DNA from: Nemertoderma westbladi
Taxonomy: Eukaryota > Xenacoelomorpha > Nemertodermatida > Nemertodermatidae
NCBI GenBank assembly: GCA_032718475.1
Contig: JAUCBJ010005841.1
Location: forward strand, 1 to 47,123
Reading direction: 5' to 3'
Length of the DNA stretch: 47,123 bases
Part shown: piece after piece, positions 8,901 to 18,481 of the stretch
Layout: each line of letters starts with the position of its first letter
Position numbering within the stretch: the stretch's first letter is position 1
The notes under the pieces: model-generated
What the model saw: the letters and a program-made list of their open reading frames with translations, nothing else
Database searches by the model: none
Told to the model about the DNA's origin: nothing
Program-made: the position numbers and the translations under genes

Positions 8901-10077
8901 AGATCTTCCCAAATATAAGATATCCGACAGGTTTCTGAAGGAGAAGATCAGTTATCAGGAGCATGAAGAAACCAACAAGCAGATGCTGAGACTCCTGCAA
9001 TGCTATGAGGATTCCAATAAGTATTTCCTGTTGTTAAGAAATCCACAGATGCGCTTAAGGGATCGTTTCTCTAGCACAATGATAGATGGGTTAATACGTG
9101 TTGGAGGAAGATTAATGAATGCTCCATTATCTTTTGACACTAAGTTTCCCATACTCATTAGAAATCTTGAGATACAAGTCAAGATGATTGTAGATGTTCA
9201 CAGCAAACTTTATCATGCTGGCAGAGAACGAGTTCTTAGCGAAATTCGAACTCGCTATTATTTTTATAAACCCCGTAGAGCTCTGAACCAAGTTCTTAGG
9301 AACTGTATACCCTGTAGGAAAGCATTCAGTAGGCCTTTAACACAGCGAGAGGCAGAATTACCTAGGGAACGAGTAAGCTTCTATGAACCACCCTTTACTA
9401 ATACCGGTGTAGATTTATTTGGCCCTATTGAAGTATATCGTGCTAGGACTATAGTCAAGAGATGGTGTGTCATCTTTGTTTGTATGACTTGTAGAGCTAT
9501 CCATCTCGATATGGTGAACGATATATCTACCAACAGCTTCCTATTAATCTTACGACGACAGATCGCTCGCTTTGGAACTAGTAACACGATGAGATCTGAT
9601 AAGGGAACAAACTTCATTGGTGCCAACAATGAAATCAAAGCTTACGTCAAAGATTGGAACCAAAGACAGGTGGACGATCAGCTAAGGGTAACAGCGTCTA
9701 GCTGGACCTTCAACGCCGCCGACGCCCCTTGGTGGGGAGGAAGTTGGGAGAGATTAATCAGAAGTGTGAAGACCGCATTTCACTTTATAGTGCCGTGCCT
9801 TGCGTATCTCACCGACGAACTTTTGCGGACGTTAATGGAGGAAATCGCCGCCTATCTCAACGAGAGACCGCTTATGCCAGTCTCATCGAGTCCCGATTCC
9901 CTGGAAGCGCTAACACCCGCGCACTTCCTACTGAAGAAACCTGTAGCCATGCTCCCACAATCGGAAATCACAGACGGAGACGAATACTGCCAGCAAACTT
10001 GGCAACTCATGCAGTTGTTATCCCGTCGTTTCGCTGACCATTTCGAAAAACACTATCTGCCCACACTACAACTTTGA
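5884..10077 (+). CDS. pol: BEL/Pao Pol polyprotein (protease, RT, RNase H, integrase), cut by TGA
   Basis: 1397 codons; the open frame begins at 5857 after a TAA and the first ATG is 5884. Domains in order: aspartic protease with ALLDSGSTGTFID near residues 50-63; reverse transcriptase with catalytic Asp in ASDIEGMFLQV (about 469) and YMDDN (about 548); RNase H with HVFGDASDMGIG (about 724) and KVPRAELKAALYA; integrase zinc finger HAGRERVL...CIPCRK (about 1111-1146); integrase core with GVDLFGPI, RSDKGTNFIG and WGGSWERL giving D, D and E. The frame stops at TGA 10075-10077, yet the same frame continues with the DUF5641-type tail. The pol frame is +1 relative to gag and overlaps it by 71 nt, so expression would need frameshifting or the shift is a mutation. 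Confidence 0.9.
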   Translation: MKKTQTATLTLTTSDRQPSWKAPTSNVGIREFPVVQLRVHGPKRSYIVNALLDSGSTGTFIDKELAEDIFAGQPKFRTKLNMSGIMQVWKSTVIADYYVGALSTPQDELGEHSIRSVKMVAIKNFATSQVEPYNWDEDDFTQQLEIPRFNTDYPGVQILIGQNAHEALETLEKRPAQPQPLQAYAGRTRVGWYFTSPSHRTLMERLPKDQVYQVREWEVESSELDDPTEGTPYSSDNDDVHQLFDEENTIDLLKENETWQNQVNLCQLLRPSERDDYNDELNDVIERYNAKTRDEHAVRFFTQEAVEPNSYDKALSVEEERAKQIQETTTRFLKDQGRYEIGLPFRKREPKFINNRPLAEKRIAQLHRRLTANSSAKEMYQTQLKKFISKGYAERVPEETPITERMYYLTHHYVPKPGKPHEVRVVFDGSALYMGQSLNSELLPGPNLLQSLLGILLRLRQYSIAFASDIEGMFLQVKALDRDRDSLRFLWWPEGDLNQKPVEYWMTIQAFGIISSPSNACSVVRTTADDNREAFSKEVIDNIKRDIYMDDNLKSLPSVEEAIDVAKGTVECLKRGGFRLTKFTSNSREFLESIPVEDQGVKELDLIKDDLPETKTLGLKWDTERDILFFQLKQRDNPVRTKRICLSILSTYFDPLGFISSVILIARSLVQQMWLENHSWDDPLKGELLKKWMKWEDSLPAIENFIISRSYFGHVLPTYSYQLHVFGDASDMGIGIVAYLRVETPDGIKVALVTSKALINNKLKVPRAELKAALYAIAIGRNITEQIDYPLEKTVYWTDALLVLEYITNEVCQFSVFVTNRVAIILSRTKMDQWRHCPGTINPADIASRGATPQELVDTPDWLGGPDFLYKEEEEWPPHLTTAEIRQAKGAEKVKPKTRASKSKLFKPMVDLSVLHTSGDDALDQKPTATNKFVVEIREKDWKSGIPDVSQGLSPLLQRAIHHYSSWNRLCKAVTYLKRCFHHHYSGTKTNSDTAPLTSVQVHVVKDLPKYKISDRFLKEKISYQEHEETNKQMLRLLQCYEDSNKYFLLLRNPQMRLRDRFSSTMIDGLIRVGGRLMNAPLSFDTKFPILIRNLEIQVKMIVDVHSKLYHAGRERVLSEIRTRYYFYKPRRALNQVLRNCIPCRKAFSRPLTQREAELPRERVSFYEPPFTNTGVDLFGPIEVYRARTIVKRWCVIFVCMTCRAIHLDMVNDISTNSFLLILRRQIARFGTSNTMRSDKGTNFIGANNEIKAYVKDWNQRQVDDQLRVTASSWTFNAADAPWWGGSWERLIRSVKTAFHFIVPCLAYLTDELLRTLMEEIAAYLNERPLMPVSSSPDSLEALTPAHFLLKKPVAMLPQSEITDGDEYCQQTWQLMQLLSRRFADHFEKHYLPTLQL

Positions 10078-10410
10078 ACGAAGTGGTTTGCGCAGCAAGA
10101 AAACGTCAGCGCTGGAGACATGGTCCTTATTGTGGATTCAGATCTTCCATGTAAGCGTTGGCAGACAGGTCGTATCATCGAGACTCACATCTCGGATGAC
10201 GGTTTGGTGCGATCGGTAGAACTTGTCGTCATGCGACGTAACTTCAAGAAACCGGGAATTGTCTTCGAGACACAGCAGCTCAATCGCCCAGTTGGTCGTT
10301 TATGTTTACTGGAAAGAGACCGAGAACTGTCCGGAAACTATGGAAGGCAAGATACTCTTCCCACGACCACCTCCCTAATCCAACAAACATCTAGGGACTC
10401 CCCAGCTTAG
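10078..10410 (+). pseudogene. pol: C-terminal DUF5641-type tail of Pol, separated by a stop
   Basis: Continues in exactly the same frame as pol after the TGA at 10075. It contains GDMVLIVDSDLPCKRWQTGR followed by VRSVELVV and QLNRPVGRLCLLE, the signature of the C-terminal domain that ends BEL/Pao integrases. The ATG at 10120 is simply the Met inside the GDMV motif, not a separate gene start. The stop context (TTTGAACG) fits CpG decay. About 110 residues would be lost from the polyprotein, so this copy is probably inactive unless the stop is read through. Confidence 0.85.
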
Positions 10411-12039
10411 TAGCTTATGGAGTGGGTGTGTGACCATATTATTTTATATTCTTATTATTTTATATTTATGTATGTATTATTATGTAATTTTATTATAATC
10501 GTTTTCTTTAATTTTATTTAGTAGAATGTTATTTTAGCGATTATTTAGTAGATTAGTGCAATATATTAGTGCTTATTACTTAATTACTTACATATTATAT
10601 ATTTACAGCGACGGCGAGAAATAATTCTTTTTCTCTTTCCTTACTGTCCGTATTACATTACAAATACGTAACGACAGTAAGATGAAATATCCGTACTTAT
10701 TAAAGTACAATAAAGCTCCTACTATATTCAAGTATTATTGGTAAAGTAGAGTATTAGGAATGCAAAATTCAGATCCTCGTGTCTCTGCTAAACCAAGCTC
10801 TGGGTAGACCTTGGAAACGACTTGCCTCTTCTCACTGACATTGCTTCGTGCGATATTGCTCTCATACCGTATATTAAATAATACATATAGTAGCGTGATG
10901 TCCCTTTAACAGTAGCGTATAACGCAAAATAAATCTGTTAAACCCTTTGACCATCTGTAATTCTAGTCGATTAAGATATCGCGGCACCCACCGATATACT
11001 TGAAAGACAAAATTCTAGAATCAGTGGTTAACGTCCCCAGACAAGTTCTGGAATAAACTGGTGCCCATCCTAAATATTAACTATTAATATTTATAAAATC
11101 AGTCAAAATTTAGATCCTTTAAAATTCTAGTCAATTAAGATATCGTAGCACTTACCGATACTCTTAAAAAGACAAATTTCCTAGAATCAAGGATCCCAGT
11201 CCCCAGATATGTTCTGGAATAAAATTGTGTCCATTTAATATTAAATAATAAAATTTACGGGAATAAATTTAAATTCATCTTTTAATGAATTTGATAAATT
11301 GTCATTTTTATACAATTTATAATATTCCCAAAATTCCATTAATTAATAGATCATGGGAGCGGAGATTCACCCTATTAAGTGTATTCGTGTGCGAGAATCT
11401 CCAATATATAGTCAATAGCCGATAAAATTCATAAAATCATGTATAAAGAGGAATATTGACAATTAAAGAATTACTATTAAATAGCATCCCAGATCTGTAT
11501 GCATGAGAATTACCCTAATTCTACCGCTAGCTTTCCATAATGTCACCATGGCAACAACCACGCTAGAATTAGAAGTGAGTTAAAAGAACAATAAAGCTTG
11601 CCCATTGAATAGCATAAGGAATAAATAGCACACTGCTAGTATCCCAGGTTACCCAATAATAACGTGGCATTCTGGAAGGCACTGACTAACGGACAAATGG
11701 CCCGAATGTGTGTGGTTTGTGACAGTTGTGTGGAATTTGTGCGTTTATAGGCGAATGTTACTACTAAAGTGTGTTTACAGTAGCGAGTCGCAATTGTGAA
11801 AGTAGCCCTAACTCTCCAGTAAGAACCTGAAGTAAATCTAAGCCTTTGGGACGGACGGTGGAGTGACTCGCGCTGGTTGTTGTTGTCGTTGTGCAGCACC
11901 TCGTTGGCGATAGGCACATCGGCGAAAGTACACCAGCGCTGAGGATCTTGCGCTGTCCGGGGGCCGAGAGGGGTAGGCAGCGACGCCCGCTAGCCTAAAT
12001 ATAAACTCATTATAATATTGATAAACTCATATAGCAGAT
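10411..12039 (+). other. Non-coding 3' flank of the retrotransposon
   Basis: No convincing gene. 10430-10600 is T-rich. A hairpin-like TTACTGTCCGT...CGACAGTAA lies near 10641-10680 and an AATAAA at about 10708. Any 3' LTR should start near 10428, but its sequence has no match upstream of gag. The minus-strand frame at 11636-11917 has no recognisable domain. Confidence 0.5.
10959..11240 (+). repeat. Diverged tandem pair, period about 164 bp
   Basis: Two copies start with TTCTAGTC(G/A)ATTAAGATATCG (10961 and 11125) and end near CCAGA(C/T)A(A/T)GTTCTGGAAT. Each contains inverted TTCTAG / CTAGAA motifs, so each could fold. The copies differ at many positions, so the duplication is old. Confidence 0.75.
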
Positions 12040-12486
12040 ATGACTGAGTTGATAGAAGATGATCTTGGTATCAGGGAGCGATATATTCTACCTTTACAAG
12101 CGTTTGTTGAAAGCTTGATACGCTGCGACGCTGGTCCAACTACTACAGAGGACGATGGTCGTTATATCGAACCGCCAATGTCCCAGGAGCAACTTACGCG
12201 TGAATTGGACTATAGAAAATTCACCGCTCGCTATACGCATCGTAATGGTACGTATATGGACTTCTTAACTACCGGCCATCCTATCGATTTACACGATACG
12301 GACGATATCGACACCGAAAGGGAAATGGTCCTATTTAAATATCATACCCAGCGGAGTCGGAACGATAAATTGAGAATCGAATGCAAAAATTCTATTCGAA
12401 ATCGACTCGAAGGAGAAGACGTTAAAGAACCGGATAAACGCGGTAACTCCAACGTATATTTGGAATTCTTGAGAGAAACATTGTAA
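12040..12486 (+). CDS. Hypothetical protein, unrecognised
   Basis: 148-residue frame from ATG 12040. It is strongly charged (many Asp, Glu, Arg), soluble, with no signal peptide or membrane segment and no motif I recognise. Codon choice and composition look coding: acidic N-terminus, then RYTHRNGTYMDFLTTGHPI, then a Lys/Arg-rich second half. It lies on the same strand as the capsid module and the retrotransposon, and is followed by decayed frames at 12546-13398. One possibility is that it is another gene of the same Maverick-like element, split from the capsid module by the BEL insertion. That is inference from position only. Confidence 0.45.
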   Translation: MTELIEDDLGIRERYILPLQAFVESLIRCDAGPTTTEDDGRYIEPPMSQEQLTRELDYRKFTARYTHRNGTYMDFLTTGHPIDLHDTDDIDTEREMVLFKYHTQRSRNDKLRIECKNSIRNRLEGEDVKEPDKRGNSNVYLEFLRETL

Positions 12487-12595
12487 AACCGAATAAATAT
12501 CACCCGCGTTTCCCCTACAAGACGTGCGTCTTTGGTATTATTACGATGAATGCCCTAGACCCAACCAACAAACGGAAAGACATAAACATCCATAG

Positions 12596-12952
12596 AGACG
12601 TTGCTTTAAACACGGTTTTACTCGCTATATTTACGGGAGTTTCGAGCGACACTTGTTCGATGTATCACCTACGCTCGCTCGATTCAAACGATCCTTAAAT
12701 AAACCTATGATCAGAGTTCCGGAATACTCGGTCAGACCTCTTCACTCCCTAGTGAGAACCCAGACTCTCGACCCTAATAGTATCAGGGATCTTCCCGAAC
12801 TGTACTCATTGTTCAAAGATCTAGTGTTACCCGAACAATTAGTCGGTGGCACTCCGGTTGTGGGCTCCCTAAATATTCGCCCATCTTACCTAGCCGGATT
12901 GAGACGCGGACATCTAATATCGCCATTCAACCGTATCATCGTCCCTGTTTAA
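12596..12952 (+). CDS. Hypothetical protein fragment, unrecognised
   Basis: Open frame from 12596 to the TAA ending at 12952, with no upstream ATG. The visible sequence (for example LFDVSPTLARFKRSLNKP and SIRDLPELYSLFKDLVLP) looks genuinely coding, with amphipathic helices and no low complexity. A frame starting at ATG 12546 in a different phase overlaps its beginning, and coding-like sequence resumes in another phase just after its stop. This suggests frameshift damage within one longer gene. I recognise no domain. Confidence 0.4.
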   Translation, partial: RRCFKHGFTRYIYGSFERHLFDVSPTLARFKRSLNKPMIRVPEYSVRPLHSLVRTQTLDPNSIRDLPELYSLFKDLVLPEQLVGGTPVVGSLNIRPSYLAGLRRGHLISPFNRIIVPV

Positions 12953-12962
12953 CCCGATACAA

Positions 12963-13398
12963 CCTGTCACCGAGGCGGAGGAGAGAGTTGTACGAAACGC
13001 GTTGGACACTACTCGTCAAAAGAACGGAAAATGAACCTACAATTGTTTAGAGAAACGTAAATTGCAGCAGCAAGTCCAAGCGGTAAACGAATTAATTTTA
13101 TCTCAGTTCGATCAGGAAATTCAGAATCTCTAAGAAGATATCGAACTTGGACGACCCTATTCTCTGCAAGAGTTTTGGACGAACGCATCCAACGATAAGC
13201 GGAGGAAAATCAGCTCGAGGAGAAGCATATCGAAATGGACGAGACATCGACCGTAACCCTAAACCTTCTGATGCAATTGTATTGCACCCTTCACCCAGGA
13301 GTTACAGCCCTCCTAGTAAAGTGGCTCGCCCCTACGAGAAAAGGACTCTTGCTAGCCTCAAAAAACTGCGTAAACGCCGTCCGCGAAAGAAAGACTAG
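12963..13398 (+). pseudogene. Decayed coding remnant with frameshifts, basic C-terminus
   Basis: Coding-like stretches follow one another in different phases: VTEAEERVVRNALDTTRQKN (about 12967-13030); a coiled-coil-like LEKRKLQQQVQAVNEL and QFDQEIQNL (about 13045-13132) ended by TAA; RPYSLQEFWTNASNDKRR (about 13152-13205); ENQLEEKHIEMDETS; and finally SPPSKVARPYEKRTLASLKK with KKLRKRRPRKKD, ending at TAG 13396-13398. I read this as an old gene broken by small indels. The Lys/Arg-rich end suggests a nucleic-acid-binding protein. Family unknown. Confidence 0.4.
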
Positions 13399-14049
13399 CT
13401 GTTTAGAGTATTTTTATATTTTAGAAACTGTGATTTTTTATATTTTATAGAATTAAATCCCATTTTCTGGGAGCGGTGTAAAAGCTTTTGCGGGATATAA
13501 CTGGCCCTTTTCTCCGCAATGTACTGTGTAAGGTGTTTTTAGAGGACATAACTAGCGATTTACCCGCTGTGTCTGCATGTGTGCTTTAGCAGACATAAAA
13601 AGCCAGTTTTCCCACAATGCGCTCAAATACTCTAAACTACCTAACTCAAATGACGCAATCTACCAACCGATTTGCTGTACGCCTATAGGCTCTTTGTTCT
13701 GTTCGATCAACCAATCAGAACAATGATCCACCAATCAGAGCGATTTCGCCTTGTGTTGAATATGGGCTGCAAAAACCCGAATAGTTCGGCATTTAGACAT
13801 TCGTGGAACCTACAGAATCTGGAACTCGGCCAATGAGAGCTGTTTCTCTTTGTGTTGAAAGATACCTACAACAGCCCAGAGGGATCAGTTGTGTTGGTTT
13901 TCCCGAGCCTAGAAGACCGGCTTTGGAATCTCTGTGTTTTCAGGCTTTAGCCCTACATTAGTAGGCTTAATTATAGAACGTATATCTGTTATCTTAACTT
14001 ATCATACCATAACATAACATATCATAACCATTCATACCTTAACATTTGT
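13399..14049. other. Non-coding; CCAAT-rich stretch
   Basis: No gene. Three CCAAT boxes in the context CCAATCAGA or CCAATGAGA lie at 13711, 13731 and 13830, spaced like a promoter. Loosely repeated segments around GGGATATAACTGGCCC / GAGGACATAACTAGCG / CAGACATAAAAAGCCAG occur at 13480-13610. Confidence 0.4.
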
Positions 14050-15388
14050 ACTGCTATTTACTGTCGGTTATTCATTATATCAGTAATATCGATAAATTAA
14101 TCATAAAACCCTCAATCTTCTTGATATACTGAAGGTAAGAGAGACCGGTTACATATAACGATTGCGACTTACATTAAAGTGGTTCTGAAGTGAATCTAAT
14201 GCTATTTCATAGGCACTACATGTATTGGTTGTTGTTCTCTTTATATGTGACTAAAATTAGTGAAGGTCGGCAGATCGGTGTGCAGCATTGTGCAGTATTG
14301 TGTATGATTGTGACTGATAACAAAGCATCTCCTAAAGAATGCGCCATATACGTGAATCCATAGCCATCCCGTTGTGTCTAGTTTAAGTCATAACTCTGTT
14401 TACATATTTAGAGCGCCACGTCCTAAAGGAACTGTTAATATTTCCCGAAAGTGAATAATATTTGTCAGAGATTATATATTACGATCAGTCGAATAATACA
14501 GTAGGCCTACACCGCAATAAGGTTAGGCTTCCGAATCCAGTCTCCCGGGTATATCCAGCGGGTGAATGGTCGCGCATAGACTGGCTTCGGCTAATGTAGT
14601 GTATCAAATACTCGTCATAGGCTAAAGTCGATTTCTTATCTAGAAGACATCCAAATTTGGCAGGTTAAACTGCTAAAGGTCTAAAAGCGCGAACAGTCAA
14701 CTACAAACACCGGATTTTTACTGCTATTTATTGTCGGTCATTAATTATATCAGTTGATGGAATATTATTATATTGGATAATATCGCTAAATAATCATAAA
14801 ACCCCCAATCTTCTTGATATACTGAAGGTAAGAGACCGGTTACATATAACAATTGCGACTTACATTAAAGTGGTTTTGGAGTGAATCTAATGCTATTTCA
14901 TAGGCACTACATGAGTCGGTTGCTGTTCTCTTTATATGTGACTAAAATTAGTGAAGGTCGGCAGATCGGTGTGCAGCATTGTGCAGTAGTGTGCATGATT
15001 GTGACTGATAACAAAGCATCTCCTAAAGAATGCGCTTTATACGTGAATCCATAGCCATCCCGTTGTGTCTAGTATAAGTCATAACTCTGTTTACATATTT
15101 AGAACGCCACGTCCTAAAGGAACTGTTAATATTTCCCGAAAGTGAATAATATTGGTCAGAAATTATATATTAACGATCAGTCGAATAATACAGTAGGCCT
15201 ACACCGCAATAAGGTCAAGCTTCCGAATCCAGTCTCCCGGGTATATCCAGCGGGTGAATGGTCGCGCATAGACTGGCTTCGGCTAATGTAGTGTATCAAA
15301 TACTCGTCATAGGCTAAAGTCGATTTATAATCTAGAAGACATCTAAATTTGGCAGGTTAAACTGCTAAAGGTCTGAAAGCGCGAACAT
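14050..15388 (+). repeat. Direct duplication, period 670 bp
   Basis: Copy 1 (about 14050-14697) and copy 2 (about 14720-15388) both begin with TACTGCTATTTA and end with AAAGCGCGAACA, separated by about 22 nt. They are roughly 95% identical by eye, with an insertion of about 24 nt near 14756 in copy 2. No coding frame. They could be a tandem duplication or two LTR-like ends with the interior lost. Confidence 0.85.
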
Positions 15389-17547
15389 CCCACATTCAAT
15401 CTAGAATTAATTAATACAATAAATAAATAGTATAATTATCTCTAATGCAGTACGAGATAAGCCCTAGACATACATCCCCAAACATTTTGTGCTTTGATTT
15501 TTAAATATCACCATTTGTACAGAGACACGAATGACCGCCACACATTCCCTTTATTTGATCAGATGAGATCCTTTTTTATTGATGAAAAACGTTTAAGCAG
15601 CTCGCCGCCGCCATGCCTTTAGATAAGAAATTTGTAAACGTGATTCATAGAACACACTTAGTACCGTGTACCACAGCATGAGACAGATTACACTATTGTG
15701 TTCTAGGTTACTTCTTCACATTTATTTAAAAATAATAACTAACCGTTTCCAAAAAATAGCAATACCTTGCTAGTATGTGATGACATAAGAAACGTTCTGG
15801 AACCGCCGTTTCGTACCCCCTTATCAATCACCAAAGGCTTGCCGTTCCTCACTCCTGGTTCCCCCAAGCACCAAGGCCTATCCATCTTCCCAGAGAGCCT
15901 GAGATTCTGTAATAAAATACCTGTGATAGCCTTTTTTCATCATCCAACTCACTGTTTTATAATAAATTGTTCTGTGCATAGTTACATCTTTATCGTTAGA
16001 AAGGGCGCAGTTCGATCATAAGGCTGTGTGACGGCATTGTGTGGCAGGTGCTCACGGGAACTTTTATTTTACATATCAACTTGATAAAATTTCCTAACTG
16101 TTAGAAAAGCTTGTAACGGTTGACGGCAAGTTGAAGGTAAATTAAAATATAGGAAAAAGTTAGTTTATTATTCATTCCATCTAACTTGGTTGTGTTGTGT
16201 AATTCTGCAGTCAGTTATCTGACTGTGGGGCGAGCCACGAAGTAAAATGTGCCTTAGGGTAGTCGTACCATTAATGAACCTGTCGTTCTGTTATCCCGTG
16301 GCGTCCAATTTTTAAACCTTAATAACTCGGCCAATCTAATCAATGACTAAAAACCAATGAAATCTAACCGAACTTGGTTCACATGTTGTTCGGCAAAAGT
16401 TTTGAAATTTTCCAAGTTGAATTTGCATGTGGCTTCGAGAAGCTAAGATAAAAGCAGTTAATTAAGTTGATTACGGTAAAAAACAGCATTTTCAACCTGC
16501 CTTTAATGGACATTAATTATTTTATAGTATATAAATAATTATACTTAAAAATTATACAGCTGTAATCCCCATACCCCATTCCATTATAGTTTTTAATTAG
16601 TTCAAGTGATTTGCTTTAAGAAATGTGTTTGTAATTGATCTAACTAAACTAAAATTTTTAATTGTTAATAGTTATTGTTAATAGTTTTTAATTGATCTAA
16701 ACGTAATTAACTTATCAATATGCCCCCGTCACTCTATACTTCCATCTCCCTCATCCCTTGGCTTGCTTGCTATTGCCTATTAGTTTGGAACCAGTCCAAT
16801 CATCTCACCACTACTTGGCAACAGGTAATTACATTATAGGACATATCACTACTAGTGTAAGGTGTCAGACTAGTAAGCCAGCTTGCTTTATCCCTCAAAA
16901 TGATTGGCTGAGTATTTAATCGTGATTCTTCAGAATAATTAGCTAAATTATTTCGTTGAGGTGTTGAGATGGTAAATTAATATTTCCGTATCAATACTAT
17001 CGGCATAACGCAAGTTTTAATATTTCTTAAAAAAATCATCCACGCCTTAAATATATTTAATATATTAGGCCTAATACAATAAAATACCTGCCTTTCACAA
17101 GTGAAAAAATTCAGTGAAAAAGTAATAATTGTAATAAAGAATATAGCAATAATTTATTTCTGAAAATTAAATCATCCTATTGTCCCGTTTAACATTAACT
17201 ATAATACGTCAGTATGATGGTAGTTGAAAATTTTTAATATATTTAAAGAAGTTTAATATACCTTTTACAAATTCATTATTTAAATGGTCACACATCAACT
17301 CGTGTCCGGACAACCTTATGTAAAACTTTCATTTTCCCCTTTCCTTGACTATATTTCTGAAATTATGCTAATATTATGAGCAGGTTAAAATATAATAGGA
17401 AGTTTCTAACCAACACACACACCTACTCTACACAGTAGACCTACACTCTTCAGTCAACAGAAGTTGTCAGGACATGAGTTGTCTGTATCGCATTTTTAAA
17501 GATTCCCCGATACATTTACCAATATTTCAGTTAATTTACGTTTAAGA
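15389..17547. other. Non-coding stretch
   Basis: AT-rich, with no frame I can support on either strand. The frame at 15767-16021 lacks coding character. Short direct repeats of AATTGTTAATAGTTATT type occur near 16660-16690. Confidence 0.4.
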
Positions 17548-17553
17548 TTTATT
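17548..17553 (-). terminator. Poly(A) signal AATAAA
   Basis: AATAAA on the minus strand about 77 nt beyond the stop of the 17630-18481 gene, a normal distance for its cleavage and polyadenylation signal. Confidence 0.5.
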
Positions 17554-17629
17554 ATAATTTGGTACGCGTTGACAACATTTAATAAATCAAAATTGACCTG
17601 TAAAGATAGTCAGAAGAATCATTTCCTTC

Positions 17630-18481
17630 TCAATATTTCGCATCCTTAACTTTACATGCTGGACATAATTTTTCGGCAATTTTCAAATTGCCAAAATCAG
17701 GAAACCCACCAGTGCCATTTTTTAGTGATTCCACCGGTCTATTTCCTTCGAGCACCTCCAAAAATTCCTCAGGTTTATAGAGAACCTCAATATCGCATAT
17801 TTTGGTGCTCTCGTCAACAGTGACTCGAGCAAACCCGTACATCTCAACTACTTCGCCCTCGCCTTGTTGGCCGCGGTACGTCCCGTTGAAGTAGGCCCAA
17901 TGTCGCCAGGAGAAACAGACGACCGGTGGTGGCGAAAACACATCGAGCACCTCCCATGGGAATCCCTCAGGAAAAGCATCCCGGAACAAATGATGCGAAG
18001 AATCGAAAGTCTCCTTCGACGAATCGTAGAGATCCTTCCGAATTCCATCGAGAAGTACGTTGTAGTTACCAGCAGCAGCCGCTTCCTCACCATAGTAACG
18101 CTTGCCCATATTAGCGCTTAGAGTATATTTTGCCTGATTGACAGTTGTCCAATCTTTGAACAATTTGTGAGAAGCCTCCATTTCCCAAGTTTTCACTAAG
18201 TCTTCAACGACCTTCTCAAGTGAATCGGCTGCATGCTCGCGAGTTTTGCCCTTAAAATATGCCAAATTTGCGATGACATATTTAGGACAGGCGTATCGCC
18301 ATTTGTGAACCGATGTGTCGGTGAGATCGCCCCTGTTTGGAATGATGTAACCCGGCTTGGCTGTGAAGGATTTCAGTTCAACGCGCGCAGCTTCGATCTT
18401 TTCGTGGGAGACACCGAAACTTGAGCCAACCATATGGGCGGGAACGGTCGCGGATTCTTTTGCTTCTTCGTCTGAAGACAT
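17630..18481 (-). CDS. Pathogen-related protein homologue (SnoaL/NTF2-like fold)
   Basis: Intact 283-residue single-exon gene, start ATG at 18481 with A at -3 (TCAAATGT). It matches the layout of plant and fungal 'pathogen-related protein' (PRp) sequences: HKWRYACPKY near residue 64, the helix KTWEMEASHKLFKDW (about 95-109), NYNVLLDG, then ETFDSSHHLFRDAFPEGFPW (about 158-177). The conserved strand VCFSWRHWAYFNGTYRG and GEVVEMYGFARV follow, and CDIEVLYKPEEFL lies near residue 232. The core is a SnoaL/NTF2-like alpha+beta barrel, expected to bind a small ligand; no catalytic activity is established for the family. No signal peptide, so cytosolic. It is an island between repeats, with no linked pathway genes. 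The absence of introns could reflect retroposition, transfer, or a naturally intronless gene. Confidence 0.8.
   Translation of the reverse strand: MSSDEEAKESATVPAHMVGSSFGVSHEKIEAARVELKSFTAKPGYIIPNRGDLTDTSVHKWRYACPKYVIANLAYFKGKTREHAADSLEKVVEDLVKTWEMEASHKLFKDWTTVNQAKYTLSANMGKRYYGEEAAAAGNYNVLLDGIRKDLYDSSKETFDSSHHLFRDAFPEGFPWEVLDVFSPPPVVCFSWRHWAYFNGTYRGQQGEGEVVEMYGFARVTVDESTKICDIEVLYKPEEFLEVLEGNRPVESLKNGTGGFPDFGNLKIAEKLCPACKVKDAKY

Larger units (their letters stand above)
3228..10430 (+). mobile_element. BEL/Pao LTR retrotransposon, damaged
   Basis: Gag with DUF1759-type core and CX2CX3HX4C / CX2CX4HX4C knuckles, followed by pol in the order aspartic protease, reverse transcriptase, RNase H, HHCC and DDE integrase, DUF5641-type tail. 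This order and these motifs are diagnostic of BEL/Pao. Damage or oddities: no ATG at the gag N-terminus, gag and pol in different frames, one in-frame TGA in pol, and no recognisable LTR pair. The right boundary is approximate: gag-pol coding ends at 10410 and a purine-rich GGAGTGGGTG near 10420 could be the polypurine tract. Confidence 0.85.

Noticed and set aside
10428-11620. 3' LTR of the BEL/Pao element
   Set aside because: No matching sequence was found upstream of gag, so I could not define an LTR; possible but unsupported.
11636-11917. Minus-strand 93-codon frame
   Set aside because: No domain, coding bias or neighbours in support.
17864-18121. Frames opposite the pathogen-related protein gene
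   Set aside because: Shadows on the other strand or in other frames of a clearly coding gene.
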